From Basidiobolus meristosporus CBS 931.73 (taxonomy: Eukaryota > Basidiobolomycota > Basidiobolomycetes > Basidiobolales > Basidiobolaceae): 64,000 bases of DNA. A program made the position numbers and the translations under genes. Below are positions 11,335-22,186 of the stretch, piece after piece. The notes below the pieces were generated by a model. The model was not told the DNA's origin. It did not search any database and worked only from the letters and a program-made list of their open reading frames with translations. The DNA lies in NCBI GenBank assembly GCA_002104905.1, contig MCFE01000026.1:124001-188000 (forward strand). The letters run 5' to 3'. How positions within the stretch are numbered: position 1 is the stretch's first letter; every line of letters begins with the position of its first letter.

Positions 11335-14300
11335 TGGCAGGTATGATTACACAACTACACCAGTGGAAGACCAACAAATGACTGTCATAACATCACCACC
11401 ACCTGTATTTGCAAGTATGTTTTCAGCTTATACCAAAGTATTAATGAGGCCATTGGGTGCAGTGGCTGATAGGACAGATGCAATGGCACACAGAAATCAC
11501 AAAATAGTCCAGAGGTAATATGAGTGGATATCATGTGTAATGCAATCAGTATCTCAGGTAGAGAATGCAGTATTTTTGCTGCAACAAAGGAACCCTAGTA
11601 GCTCAATGTCACAGCAAAGAATTGAACCGTTTTCCAATGTAACTGCAGAGAATCATTCTACAGTCTTTGAAGTGCATTAACAATGTCCAGAGATAAAGCC
11701 TGCAGAGAAACCTATCACATCATGGGAGGGAGATACTGTTGTGCTTTACCCAAGACTAATAATCAAAAGACACTGAAGATCTGTGAAGCAGTTAAGTGCA
11801 ATGATGAAGAGTGGGCTAATATGCAAGAGCCTGTTTAAGCTTTAGCACGGCATCACCTTAAGGCCATCAGACCATGAGACTATCAGGAACTCAAGGCCAA
11901 GCAGAATGAGCTTGATATGTTCCATGAGCATTTCCTTGACTCAAGCAAGCAAGCTGATTTTGGGCCAGTGTTGGTATGCAAAGTAAGCATTTCAGTCAAA
12001 GTAGCAGTGAAAGACATGGCAGTGACAAAGGTAAAGGTGAAGAGAAGTACTACCAAAGCCAGAGACAGGGAAGCATGAGAAAAAAGCCTCAAAAGTTGGA
12101 AGCACTGCCATTTGAGCTACACTCCAATGAGGTAGATAAGCTTGCAGAGAAAGACAGTATGTTAATTTTTTTGTGGCATGTTACAAGTCACAGGTGCTAG
12201 ATTTGGAGTGCCATGGGTATAGAGTACCAGATGCATGTCTTTAGTCCTTCTGTGCTCTTACACATCCTGCACAAGCATTGATACAAAAAAAAGGGAGAAA
12301 ATGGATTTTCTCCAGCACAATGGGTGAAATACAGGGGCTGCTTTGCATGATGATGAGACGCTATGTTTCACACTCTGTGGCTACATTAAGGTCTGCTATG
12401 CCTCTCTGGCACACTATGGCATCATTTGGTACTCAAGGCTCAATGTGGCACTATCCTACAGAACAGGTCTATTGCATGTATATAAATGTAAGATTCAATG
12501 ATGACCCACCAAAGTAAGCATTATAAATAAAGTTGTGGCACATCATACAAGCATATATGTAACACCATTTCCCCTTTGGTATGACTCATTTACATGTATA
12601 TGTTGCCAAAAAATAAAGCAAAGTTGTCTGGTTCCTAACCAAACCCCATTGCTGACAGCAGCAGAAGAATTGTTGGACAACAGCTTGCTTTGACATTTAG
12701 TGCAACAGGTGGGGCTACAGCCAAAAAAGGCCCTGTGGACAGTGTGCCCATTGAAGGTAATAATGCAGACTCCTCAGAGTCTCATTCAGATAGGCAATTG
12801 GGAATCTCTGTGGAGCTGCAAGCTGACCATAATGCTGAGGCAGATGAGAATATAGCAAAAGCAGTACATTCAGCTGAATACCAGCAAGTGGCCATCATAA
12901 CATCACCACCATCTGTATTAATAAGTATGATGTCAGCTCATACCAAAGCATTACCAAGGCAATTAGGTGCAGTGGCTTATAGGAAAGATGAAATTGGGTA
13001 ATAGTCCAGAAACAGGATGAGCAAACAATATGTACAGAGCAATCAATATCCCAGGTAGAGAATGCAGTATTTGCTTTGCAAAGAAGGGATGGAAGTAGCT
13101 CAGTGACACAGCCAAGAATTGCTCCATTTCCCAATGTAACAGCAGAGGAACACCATACAGTCCTTGAAGCACAACAACAGTGCCCAAAGATAAAGCCCAC
13201 AGAAAAACCTATCACAGCATGGGAGGGAGAAAATGTAGTGTTTATACCAATGCCTAAAAATAAAAAGACATTTAAGATCCATGAAGCTGTTGAGTGTAAT
13301 GATGAAGAGTAGGACACAATTCAAGAGGCTGTTACAAGTCCAGCATGCCAACACCTCAAGGCCAGCATACCATGGGACCATCTGGAACTCAAAGCCAAGC
13401 AGAATGTGCTTGACTTGCACCATGCTCATTATCCTGGATTCAAACCAGTAGATGAATTTTGAGTCTGTATTGGTATGCTAAGAAAGTATCTCAAGAATAG
13501 CAGAAACTATCAAAGGCAGAGAACAAGGGTGCAGTGGCTAAACACCAGTGGGTTCCTCAAGAGCCTGTTACAAGCAGGGCCAAAAGCTCCAAACAAGCAT
13601 CAAAGAGATATCAGGTAGTTGGGACAATGCCAAAATGGGAAAAGCAGGTGGACACAGATGTACTAGCACAACATTTTCTAAGGAAAAAGCGTGGTTCTAA
13701 TTAAGAAGCACCCAGTCTAAGAAGCATGAAGGAACTGGCACTGATAAAAACAAGCAGCTACCTCAGGAGCCCATCACAGCATGGACAGAGAGCTCAGAAC
13801 ATGTAGAAGAGAAGCAACAGGTTGCCTGCAGAGTGCCAGCAAGGTACAAGTAGGCCAAAATAGATGCTTCAGAGCAGCATTTATCAAGAAGAAAGTGTAG
13901 CTTAATACAAGAAGAACTCAGACATAGTAGCTGTGAAAGACCTGGCAGAGATCAAGGAAAAGGTAAAGGGAAAAAGGTCTGCCCAAGCCAGAGAAATGTA
14001 AGAAAAAAGCAGCAGTTCTTACCAATTAATGATGTAAGCCTGTAACAGTCTGAATCCCATCTTGGTCAGGAAGAATTACTAACAAGAAAACAGATGTTTT
14101 TACAACAGTTGGAAGCACAGCCAGTTGAGCTATACTCCCGTGAGGTAGATGAGTTTGCAGGTAAAGGCAGTTTGTCTACCATAGCCTCCACATCCTCCAT
14201 TATCAACAGAGTGGAGATCCCACTGACAGCCAATGTAACAATGTCAAGAACCTAAAAGGCTATCACAATGCCTTTGGTGGAATTTTGGAACATTAATAGG

Positions 14301-14962
14301 TACACCAAGAGGTTGCAGCACTTCTTCAAGAGCAGTGCTCAAGAAAACGCACTTGGATATTGCAAGGATTTATTGCAAAGACTGGCAGATGAGGTGCTAG
14401 ACCTTGCAGTGCTGGCTGAGGACTGGGATGTATGGGAACCAGCAAATGAACATTGGCACAATGCTGTAGGGTTCCCGCCAAAGTCATGGAAACGGAGCAT
14501 TACAGCAGAAATCATTATTGAGTGATGGATTTTAATAGAGTTACTTGTTGAGTGTGGGGTTGGGCTTAATGTTGGTGTAGGGTGCAGGGACTTGCATAGC
14601 TCAGTATGATAGGCAATTGAGGTCCAACTGAAGTTTCAACCAAAGTAAATCAATTTGTATGCATGAAAAGTAAGAGAAATGGTTGAGTCAGCAAGTAAGG
14701 AGTGTGAAAAATAGGCAACAGCCAGTCAATGCACACAAATGTAGGAGGGGACAGAGTGTCTGAGATCAGAGAGTAAGAAAATTGGCGGAGAACCAATCAA
14801 AAGCCACTTTTATGTTGTTGTGATGAAAAATACTGACCAAGTTTTTTGTGAAATCTGGGGTGCAATTATTTTCTTATGGTCTTTGCATAGTGTCCAGACA
14901 GGATCAATACCTTTTAGTCTAGAGATATTAATTTTGTGATGGCCTTTTGACAGGATCATCAC
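11335..14962 (+). mobile_element. DNA-transposon copy 1 (accessory-gene half), rearranged
   Basis: 12690-14660 is a decayed homologue, in the same order, of the minus-strand gene at 31031-34094. 11335-12150 is a second, internally deleted copy of the same gene, so the region is a partial tandem duplication. The right end, 14944-14960, is the inverse of 30719-30735: both copies stop at GATGATCCTGTCAAAAGG next to unrelated DNA. That marks a true element terminus. GATCCTGTC recurs about 70 bp inside the end, like a subterminal repeat. Confidence 0.65.
12690..14660 (+). pseudogene. Accessory protein gene of the DNA transposon, copy 1 (broken)
   Basis: Fragments share long identities with the copy-2 protein: GPVDSVPIEGNNADSS, MPLVEFWNINRYTKRLQHFFKSSAQEN and WEPANEHWHNA. 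It contains two diverged units of a repeat of about 65 residues (starting near 13550 and 13760), each opening QEP(V/I)T and including SSKQA-type and LSR(K)KC-type motifs. Many frameshifts and stops. It is not a family I recognise. It may be a DNA-binding TnpA-like partner of the Tnp2 transposase seen beside copy 2, but that is inference. Confidence 0.55.
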
Positions 14963-15301
14963 AATTATTTCTCATAGAGAAATACTCACCCAACTTAGTC
15001 ACTTAGAACATTATATACAGATCTTAGAGAATACTAACCATATTCCTTAATGTGAATCACTTCAAATATTATCACCAAAAATAGCAGGTACCCAAAACAT
15101 GCAAATTCTCAAAGTTGTCCAAACAGCACCAAACTTTGTGCACATGCTGTTAGGACCTTTCTAAAAATATTCTTCATGTTTGCAATACCATGACCATGTA
15201 AAAGTACAAATACTACTTTTACATAAAATAAATTATTAGTAAAGGCAACAAGATTTACTTGTTAGCCATATCATTTCAATATCTCCAAGACTCTTACAAC
15301 A
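14963..15301 (+). repeat. LTR2 copy, 5' tip removed
   Basis: It aligns with LTR2 from about base 10 to the terminal CTTACAACA. The DNA-transposon terminus replaces its first bases. Confidence 0.8.
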
Positions 15302-15358
15302 TGAATAACTTGGATCACAATTAGGATTAGTTCATATATATATTTAGCTGGGTGAGAG
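15302..15358 (+). pseudogene. Very short family-2 pol tail between two LTR2 copies
   Basis: These 57 bp align with the last codons of copia D pol plus the polypurine region (compare 38415-38470). They lie directly between two LTR2 copies, the same LTR-tail-LTR arrangement as at 38471-39610. Confidence 0.65.
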
Positions 15359-15618
15359 TGTAGCACATCTTGTGCTTAGACCACAATATTCACCTAGCTT
15401 GGTCACTTGTGTCTTTACCTATAAATCTTAGAGAATTCTGAGCCAATTTCTTGTCAGGATTCATTTGGGATATTTTCACCAATGTATCAGGTATCCAGAA
15501 CATGAAATTTCTCCAAGTTGTCCAAGCAGTCCCAAACCTTGCATTCATGCTCTTAGGACCTTCCCAGACATATCCTATGTGTTTGTTATACCAAGACCAT
15601 GTAAACATATAGATACTA
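15359..15618 (+). repeat. LTR2 left part, split by copia B
   Basis: These are the first ~260 bp of an LTR2. They continue at 20310-20396 on the other side of element B. The two parts together give the expected ~347 bp. The last five bases, TACTA, are the target duplicated by element B. Confidence 0.85.
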
Positions 15619-15987
15619 TGTTGAGATATTGGACTATTTGGTATCATTCAGCAGCTAAAAATTTACTTAACAATTCTAGGCTAGTCTTAGTCACTGTAGG
15701 ACTCATTTACTGCCTTAACTTTGCCACTTTCTCCAGATATATGATCTTTTGATTATTCCCCTATAGTCAGGATCAAATTAGCACTATTACCAAACATTAT
15801 GTAATAACCCTGAAACTGTTACAGAATGCTCCTGAATATTGCAAAACCCTCCCTACTTAGTGTTGCAGCTGCATTACTTCTACAAAGGTATAAATACTGA
15901 GCTACTTTATGAATAAACAACAGTTCAACTATTATCACTATTTCTTGATAAGTTCCTTATATCCAAATCACTTCTTAAATTGCAACA
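15619..15987 (+). repeat. 5' LTR of copia B
   Basis: 369 bp, TGTTG...CAACA. A TATAAATACTGAGC box near 15892 is the likely promoter element. Confidence 0.95.
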
Positions 15988-16000
15988 GGTTATGAGCCCC
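15988..16000 (+). other. Primer-binding site of copia B, complementary to the initiator tRNA anticodon arm
   Basis: GGTTATGAGCCCC begins immediately after the LTR. Its complement, GGGGCTCATAACC, contains the anticodon CAT and flanks of eukaryotic initiator tRNA-Met (GGGCTCATAACC). Drosophila copia is known to use such a 5' half-tRNA as primer. Confidence 0.75.
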
Positions 16001-16023
16001 AATTGCCTTAATCTATTCTAAAG

Positions 16024-19000
16024 ATGACTTCTACCAGCAAACAAAGCAATACCAACATCTTCCCTGTAAAGGAGAGGTTTGATGGGAAGAACTACAGACT
16101 TTGGAGAGTCAAGATGCAGATCCACCTTGAGGAAAGAAAGCTTTGGAACATAGTAACAGGAAAGGAAGTTGAGCCCAAAGGAACAGCAGAAGATGTGGAG
16201 AAGTTTCAAGAGAAGGAGAGAAAGGCCTTCAATGCGATATGCATCAATGTGCAAGACTCTTTCATTGGACAAATCCATGCCTCAAATACTGCCAAAGCAG
16301 CATGTGAATCCTTAGAGAAGATCTTTAGAGCAAAGTCAGTATCAAGCAAGCTTTATTTGAAACAAAAGTTCTTCAACATGAGAAAAAAGCGAGATGATGA
16401 CATGCTACAACTCATTATCAGAATGGAGACACTTGCAGAAGAACCTTACAGTATTAATGCTGGTGTAGATGATGAAGAAAAGATACTCTGTCTGCTTTGC
16501 AGCCTACCAAACAAGTATGAGCCACTCATACTTTCTTTTGAAAGCAGAGAAGACAACTTGACTTTAGACTATGTCAAAGGAAGACTTCTCCATGAAGAAC
16601 TCAGACCTAATGATCAAGCAGAGAAAATTGAAGATAATGCTTTATTCAGTTCAGAAAGGCATACAGAAAAGAAGGGAAAGCAACAAAACCAAAGAAAACC
16701 TGGCTGCTGTAACTACTGTAAGAAGCCGGGACACTGGGCAAGAGAATGCAAGAAGAAACAAGCAGACAAAAAACAGAAACTAGAGCAGGCAAACCATATA
16801 ACTACTGATGAACAGTTATTTGTAACTGTACAAGAGAGTGCAAGTAACTGAAGTAATGAATGGTATATTGACTCTGGAGCCTCACAGCATATTTGTGGTA
16901 TAAAGGATTGGTTCAGCAACTTAAAGACTATTCCCGTAAGAAAGGTTTATCTGGGAGATAACTCTGCATTGGAAGCTACTGCCAGTGGGTCTATACAACT
17001 AAATATGAGTGATAACTCAGGGGCAACAACAGCAAAACTGACTGACGTACTCTATGTACCTGGAATAGCTAAGAACCTACTCTCAGTCAGTAAAGCAACT
17101 ACTCAGGGACTGAAATTTGTTTTTACTAAGCTGAACTGCTCAATATTGAGTGAAAATGGACAAGAATTAGCTTTGGGAATCAGAGATCACAATATATACA
17201 AGTTACAATGCAAGATCATTGTACCTGAGTATGTCAACATTGCTGAAACTGATGAAACCAACTGGGAGACGTGGCATAGGAGGCTAGGACACATAGGGGA
17301 ACAGAAAATGAGCCAATTGGTGAAAAATCAGCTTGTTTTGGGCCTAAAATACTCAATTCTGATCAAATTGAATGTTTGTAAGGGATGTTCATATGGCAAA
17401 CAAGCTAGGCAACATTTCAAGAGCTCAGAAGGCATCAATACCACCAAAATATTGGCTATTGTACACTCAGACATATGTGGCCCCATGAGAACACTGTCCT
17501 TTGGAGCCAAAAGATACTTTATGACATTTATTGATGACAAGACAAGATATACATGGGTGTACTTCCTCAAAACAAAGGATGAAGCTTTAGAGACATTTAA
17601 GCACTTCAAGAACATAGCACAAACACAAACTGGGTGTAAATTGAAGGTACTACAAAGTGACAATGGAGGAGAATACTGCTCAAAGGAGTTTGCAAAATAC
17701 TGCTTGTCTACTGGTATACTTCAACAGACCACAGTTCCTCATACTCCACAGCAAAATGGAGTAGCAGAACGTGCAAATAGAACAATAGTAGAGATGGGAA
17801 GATCTATGCTACATGATAAGGCAATGTACTACAAGTTTTGGGCTTAATCTGTTGCTACCACTGTATACATCAAGAATAGATGCCCAACAACAGCACTGTG
17901 TGATTCTACACCCTTTGAAGCATATACAGGCAAAAAACCAGATCTCCAGCCCCTCAGGATCTTTGGCAGTGATGTTTTTTATCACATCCCTGACAAAAAA
18001 CGCTCAAAGTTGGAACCAAAGAGTAGAAAAGAGATCTTTCTTGGGTATTGTGAAGATACTAAAGGGTATAGAGTGTATGATGGCAAAATTCAGCATCTGA
18101 TCAAGAGCAGGGACGTTGAATTTGAGGAGAATTCAGATCAGAAAGCCATGGAAATCATTGGCCAGCTTTCTGATGATGCAATCAACACAAATGAAGAAGA
18201 TACGTACCAAATCCAGCCAGAGATGGAAGATACTTCTACCAGCTCCAGATCAGAACAGATTATCCCAGTTAGGAGATCTACTAGAATAAGAAATACCCCT
18301 GGATCCTGGTGGCGGACATCCAATGATCATGAAGAAGCTTTTCTTGCCTTATGTGCCAAACCTCAGAATCTGGAACAGGCAATGCAAGGTCCAGATGCTA
18401 CCAAGTGGCAACAAGCCATGCAGGGGGAGTACCAATCACTGATCAAGGCAAAAACGTGGGAACTGGTAGATTTACCAAATGGGAGAAAGCCAATAGGATG
18501 TAGATGGGTCTACAAGATCAAGATAACCTCAAATGGTGCCGTTGATAAGTACAAGGCTAGATTGGTAGCTAAAGGCTATTCCCAGATCCGGGGACTAGAC
18601 TTTAAGGAAACATTTGCTCTGATTGCCAAGTTTAACTCTATTAGGATAGTTCTAGCCCTGGCAGCTGTACACAGTCTAGATCTACACCAAATGGACATCA
18701 AAACAGCCTTTCTAAATGGGGATTTGCAAGAAACTATATATATGGAGCAACCAGAAGGTTTTACCAATCCAAAAGGCCCCCATAAGGTGTGCAAACTTAG
18801 AAAATTGCTGTATGGGCTTAAGCAGGCACCCAGAGCATGATACAACAAGATTGACACATATCTAGAGGAAATTGGGTTCTCTTGTAGCACTACAGATCAC
18901 AGTAAATATGTGAAACAGCTCAAACAGGGTGTGATAATCCTAGTTCTTTATGTGGACAACCTAATTATAGCTACAAGTGATCAAGAGGCACTTAAACAGA

Positions 19001-19941
19001 CAAAATCAGATCTCTTCAACAAGTTTGAGATGAAAGATCTTGGAAAATTGAGCTATTTTCTTGGAATTGAGGTCAAATTTGACATACCTACGCAGAAAAT
19101 TGTTCTGAATCAGTCCAAGTACATCAGGGACATTCTTAGACGCTTCAAAAAGGAAAATTGCAAACCTGCAGCAACCCCTATGGACAATAACCTGAAATTA
19201 AGCAAATCTCAGCCAGTTATAGACAAAAACGGCTCAAATATGGACCAAAACTTTCCCTATCAATCAATGGTTGGTACCCTAATGTACTTGATGGTGTCTA
19301 CACGTCCAGATATTGCAGTAGCAGTTGGAATAGTCAGTCAATTCATGCAGAATTATGGATCAGATCAAATTGCAGCAGTTAAGTGGATTTTGAGATATCT
19401 ACAAGGTACCATAAGTATGGTACTGGAATACTCTGGAGCAGCTAATAGGCAAAAATTTGATGGTTATAGTGATTCAGATTGGGGTAGGGATCTGATTGAC
19501 AGACGCTCTACCACAGGCTATGTATTTCTTTATGCTGGTGCAGCTATTACTTGGAATTGCAAGAAACAACCAACTGTGGCACTATCTACAACTAAAGCCA
19601 AATATATGGCTGCATGTCAAGCAACTAAGGAGGCTATATGGCTACAAAAATTATTCAAAGACTTAGGTTTTAATTCAGGTGAACTAACATGTATTTACAA
19701 GGATAATCAAGGTTGTATTTCATTAGCTAGAAATCCTACTAATCATGTCAGAACTAAGCACATTGATATACAGCATCACTTTGTGAGGGAAGCTGTAGAA
19801 AATAACTTAGTGGAGCTGGTTTACTGCCCAACTGACAAAATGGTGGCAGACATATTGACAAAACCACTAGCTAGGTCACAGTTTGAGATCCTTAGAGAGA
19901 AATTGGGATTAAGAATTTATTTAGTTGAGGGGGAGTGTTGA
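16024..19941 (+). pseudogene. copia B gag-pol polyprotein with three stop codons
   Basis: One frame of about 1,305 codons runs from ATG 16024 to TGA 19939-19941, which lies inside the 3' LTR. In order: Gag (UBN2-like) with a CCHC knuckle CNYCKKPGHWAREC; protease WYIDSGASQH; GAG pre-integrase; integrase (SDICGPM, DNGGEYCSKEF, PHTPQQNGVAERANR); RT (KTAFLNGDLQETIYM, active-site box YVDN); RNase H (SDSDWGRD, YKDNQGC, ARNPTNHVRTKHIDI). Internal stops are TGA 16849-16851 (between Gag and protease), TAA 17845-17847 and TGA 18838-18840 (from TGG). The RT box YVDN lacks the second catalytic Asp of YVDD. Element A has the same variant, so the family may have been copied in trans. Confidence 0.92.
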
Positions 19942-20304
19942 AATATTGGACTATTTGGTATCATTCAGCAGCTAAGAACTTACTTAACAATTCTAGGCTA
20001 GCCTTAGTCACTGTAGGACTCATTTACTGCCTTAACTTTGCCACTTTCTCCAGATATATGATCTTTTGATTATTCCCCTATAGTCAGGATCAAATTAGCA
20101 CTATTACCAAACATTATGTACTAACCCTGAAACTGTTACAGAATGCTCCTGAATATTGAGAAACCCTCCCTACTTAGTGTTGCAGCTGCATTACTTCTAC
20201 AAAGGTATAAATACTGAGCTTCTTTATGAATAAACAACAGTTCAACTATTATCACTATTTCTTGATAAGTTCCTTATATCCAAATCACTTCTTAAATTGC
20301 AACA
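19936..20304 (+). repeat. 3' LTR of copia B
   Basis: 369 bp. It matches 15619-15987 with about eight differences. The pol stop codon overlaps its first bases. Confidence 0.95.
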
Positions 20305-20309
20305 TACTA

Positions 20310-20396
20310 CTCTTACATTCAAAAACCATCAAGTGAGAACCACATAATCTACTTGTTCTCACAGTCACTTCCAATATCCCAAAAGCTCTCACAACT
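20310..20396 (+). repeat. LTR2 right part, split by copia B
   Basis: It continues 15359-15618 after the TACTA duplication and ends CTCACAACT where other copies have CTTACAACA. Confidence 0.8.
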
Positions 20397-20416
20397 GTAT
20401 TTATGCGCTTGGTCCT

Positions 20417-21118
20417 TGTTGTAAGAGTCTTGGAGATATTGGAAGTGATTGGGAGAACAAGTAGATTATGTGGTTTTTGCTGTAAAAATATGTATTTCCA
20501 CCTAAATATTCACCTAACTTAGTCACTTAGATCATTACCTTCAAATCCTAGAGAATACTGACCAAATTCCTTGCCGGGATTTACTTAGAATATTTTCACC
20601 AAAATACCAGGAACCCAGAACATGAAAATTCTCAAAGTTGTCCAAACAGCCCCAAACTTTGCACACATGTTCTTGGGACCTTCCTTAACCTATTCTACAT
20701 GTTTGTAATGCCAAGACCAGGTAAAAGTACAAATACTACTTTTACATTTAATAAATCAATAAGTGATAACTGTTGTAAGAGTCTTGGAGATATTGGAAGT
20801 GATTGGGAGAACAAGTAGATTATGTGGTTTTCACTTAATGATTTATTGAATGTAAAGTACTGTTTATACTTTTACCTGGTCTTAGCATTTCAAACACGTA
20901 AGATAGGGTAAGGAAGGTCCCAAGAGCATGTGTGCAAAGTTTGGGGCTGTTTGGACAACTTTGAGAATTTTCATGTTCTGGGTACCTGGTATTTTGGTGA
21001 AAATATTCTAAGTAAATCCCAACAAGGAATTCGGTCAGTATTCTCTAGGATTTGAAGGTGATGATCTAAGTGACTAAGCTAGGTGAATATTTAGGTGGAA
21101 ATACAAATTTTTACAACA
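20417..21118. mobile_element. Inverted LTR2 dimer with its own target duplication
   Basis: This 702-bp insertion is bounded by GTCCT on both sides (20412-20416 and 21119-21123). Its parts are 20417-20477, the last 61 bp of LTR2 on the minus strand; 20478-20770, the first 293 bp of LTR2 on the plus strand; and 20771-21118, a full LTR2 on the minus strand. The inversion breakpoints carry the same 5 bases in opposite orientation (GTTTT at 20473-20477; ATAAC, from AAAAC, at 20766-20770). Each inner junction meets an LTR terminus. This is what integrase acting on its own DNA would leave. Confidence 0.85.
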
Positions 21119-21225
21119 GTCCTAGCATAATAAGTTGGAATTCTGACTAATTCTATGCAACCTTGATTATCTTGAAATATAGGTATGATTACAAAATTTG
21201 CCGCATCCTTAAGGCAAGTTATTCT
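21119..21225. other. Short unique spacer
   Basis: 107 bp between the LTR dimer and copia D. It ends ATTCT, which is one base from ATACT beyond 39610. Nothing else is seen. Confidence 0.4.
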
Positions 21226-21573
21226 TGTTGTAAAAATTTGTAATTCCACCTAAATATTCACCTAACTTGGCCACTTAGATCATTAACTTCAAATCTTAGA
21301 GAATACTGACCAAATTCCTTGTTGGGATTTACTTAGAATATTTTCACCAAAATACCAGGTACTCAGGACATGAAAAGTCTCAAAGTTGTTCAAACAGCCC
21401 CAAACTTTGCACACATGTTCTTGGGATCTTCCTTAACCCGTCCTATTTGTTTGTTATGCCAAGTCCATGAAAGAGTATAAATACCTCTTGTACATTCAAT
21501 AAACAATAAGTGAAAACCACATAATCTACTTGTTTTACCAATCACTTCTGATATCTCCAAGATTCTTACAATA
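21226..21573 (+). repeat. 5' LTR2 of copia D
   Basis: 348 bp, TGTTGTAAAAATTTG...CTTACAATA. The terminal CA has become TA. Confidence 0.88.
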
Positions 21574-21586
21574 GATTATGAGCCCC
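21574..21586 (+). other. Primer-binding site of copia D (half-tRNA type)
   Basis: GATTATGAGCCCC lies next to the 5' LTR. It is one transition away from the family-1 site, so family 2 also appears to use the anticodon arm of initiator tRNA-Met. Confidence 0.65.
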
Positions 21587-21604
21587 AAGCTGTCACTCTC
21601 TGCA

Positions 21605-22186
21605 ATGTCTACTACTGCTATTACTGGAATTTTCCCCTTTGCCAAAAGTTGGATGGATCTAACTACCAAGTGTGGAAGGTGAAGATGAATATGTTGCTAC
21701 AAGAAAGAGGCCTTTGGGATATTTTCATGAGAGAAGAATGATCTCCTAGAAATGTGGGAGAGGAAGCCATAAAGTGCCAGAAGAAAGAACAAAGTGCCTT
21801 TAACTGCATTTGCCTTAACATTAAAGACAAATTGCCCATTCAATGCTCAAGAGCAAAAACAGCTAAGAATGCCAGGAAGAAATTAGAAGACCCCTACCAG
21901 TCATGTTCAGCTGCTAAGAAAATGTATCTGAGACAAAAATTCTTTACAACAAAGATGCTGTCAGGAGAAGAAATGAAAAATCTAATTAATGAATTAACCT
22001 GCTGGTGGATGAAATGGAATTGGTGGGCATACCAACTACTGATGAGGATGTGATAGTTATCATCCAGAATATCCTGCCAGACAAGCTTCAGGGCCTTGTA
22101 TCAGCCCTAGAGTCCAGAACTGAATATTTGACCATAAACTACATCTATAGAAGGCTCCCAGATGAAGAATTAAGAAAAGCAAGCGC
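21605..22186 (+). pseudogene. copia D gag, N-terminal part
   Basis: It starts at ATG 21605. A 1-base loss near 21650 shifts the frame between FPFAK and the following region (NYQVWKVKMN). A TGA follows near 21738, then the frame from 21754 (EEAIKCQKKEQSAFNCICLNIKD...YLRQKFFTTKM) and a shift near 22005. It stops where gypsy E begins. Confidence 0.75.

Larger units (their letters stand above)
15619..20304 (+). mobile_element. Ty1/copia retrotransposon B, young, with three in-frame stops
   Basis: Two 369-bp LTRs (15619-15987 and 19936-20304) differ at about eight positions (about 2%). They are flanked by a perfect 5-bp duplication TACTA (15614-15618 and 20305-20309). The 4,686-bp body holds a primer-binding site, one gag-pol frame and a polypurine tract GAGGGGGAG. 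It is the same family as element A but inverted, and it inserted into an LTR2. The gag-pol frame shows no frameshift, only three stop codons. Confidence 0.96.

Noticed and set aside
16849-16851. Programmed stop-codon readthrough between Gag and protease in copia B
   Set aside because: The related element A has CAA at this codon and its frame continues, and B has two further stops. A mutation is the simpler reading.
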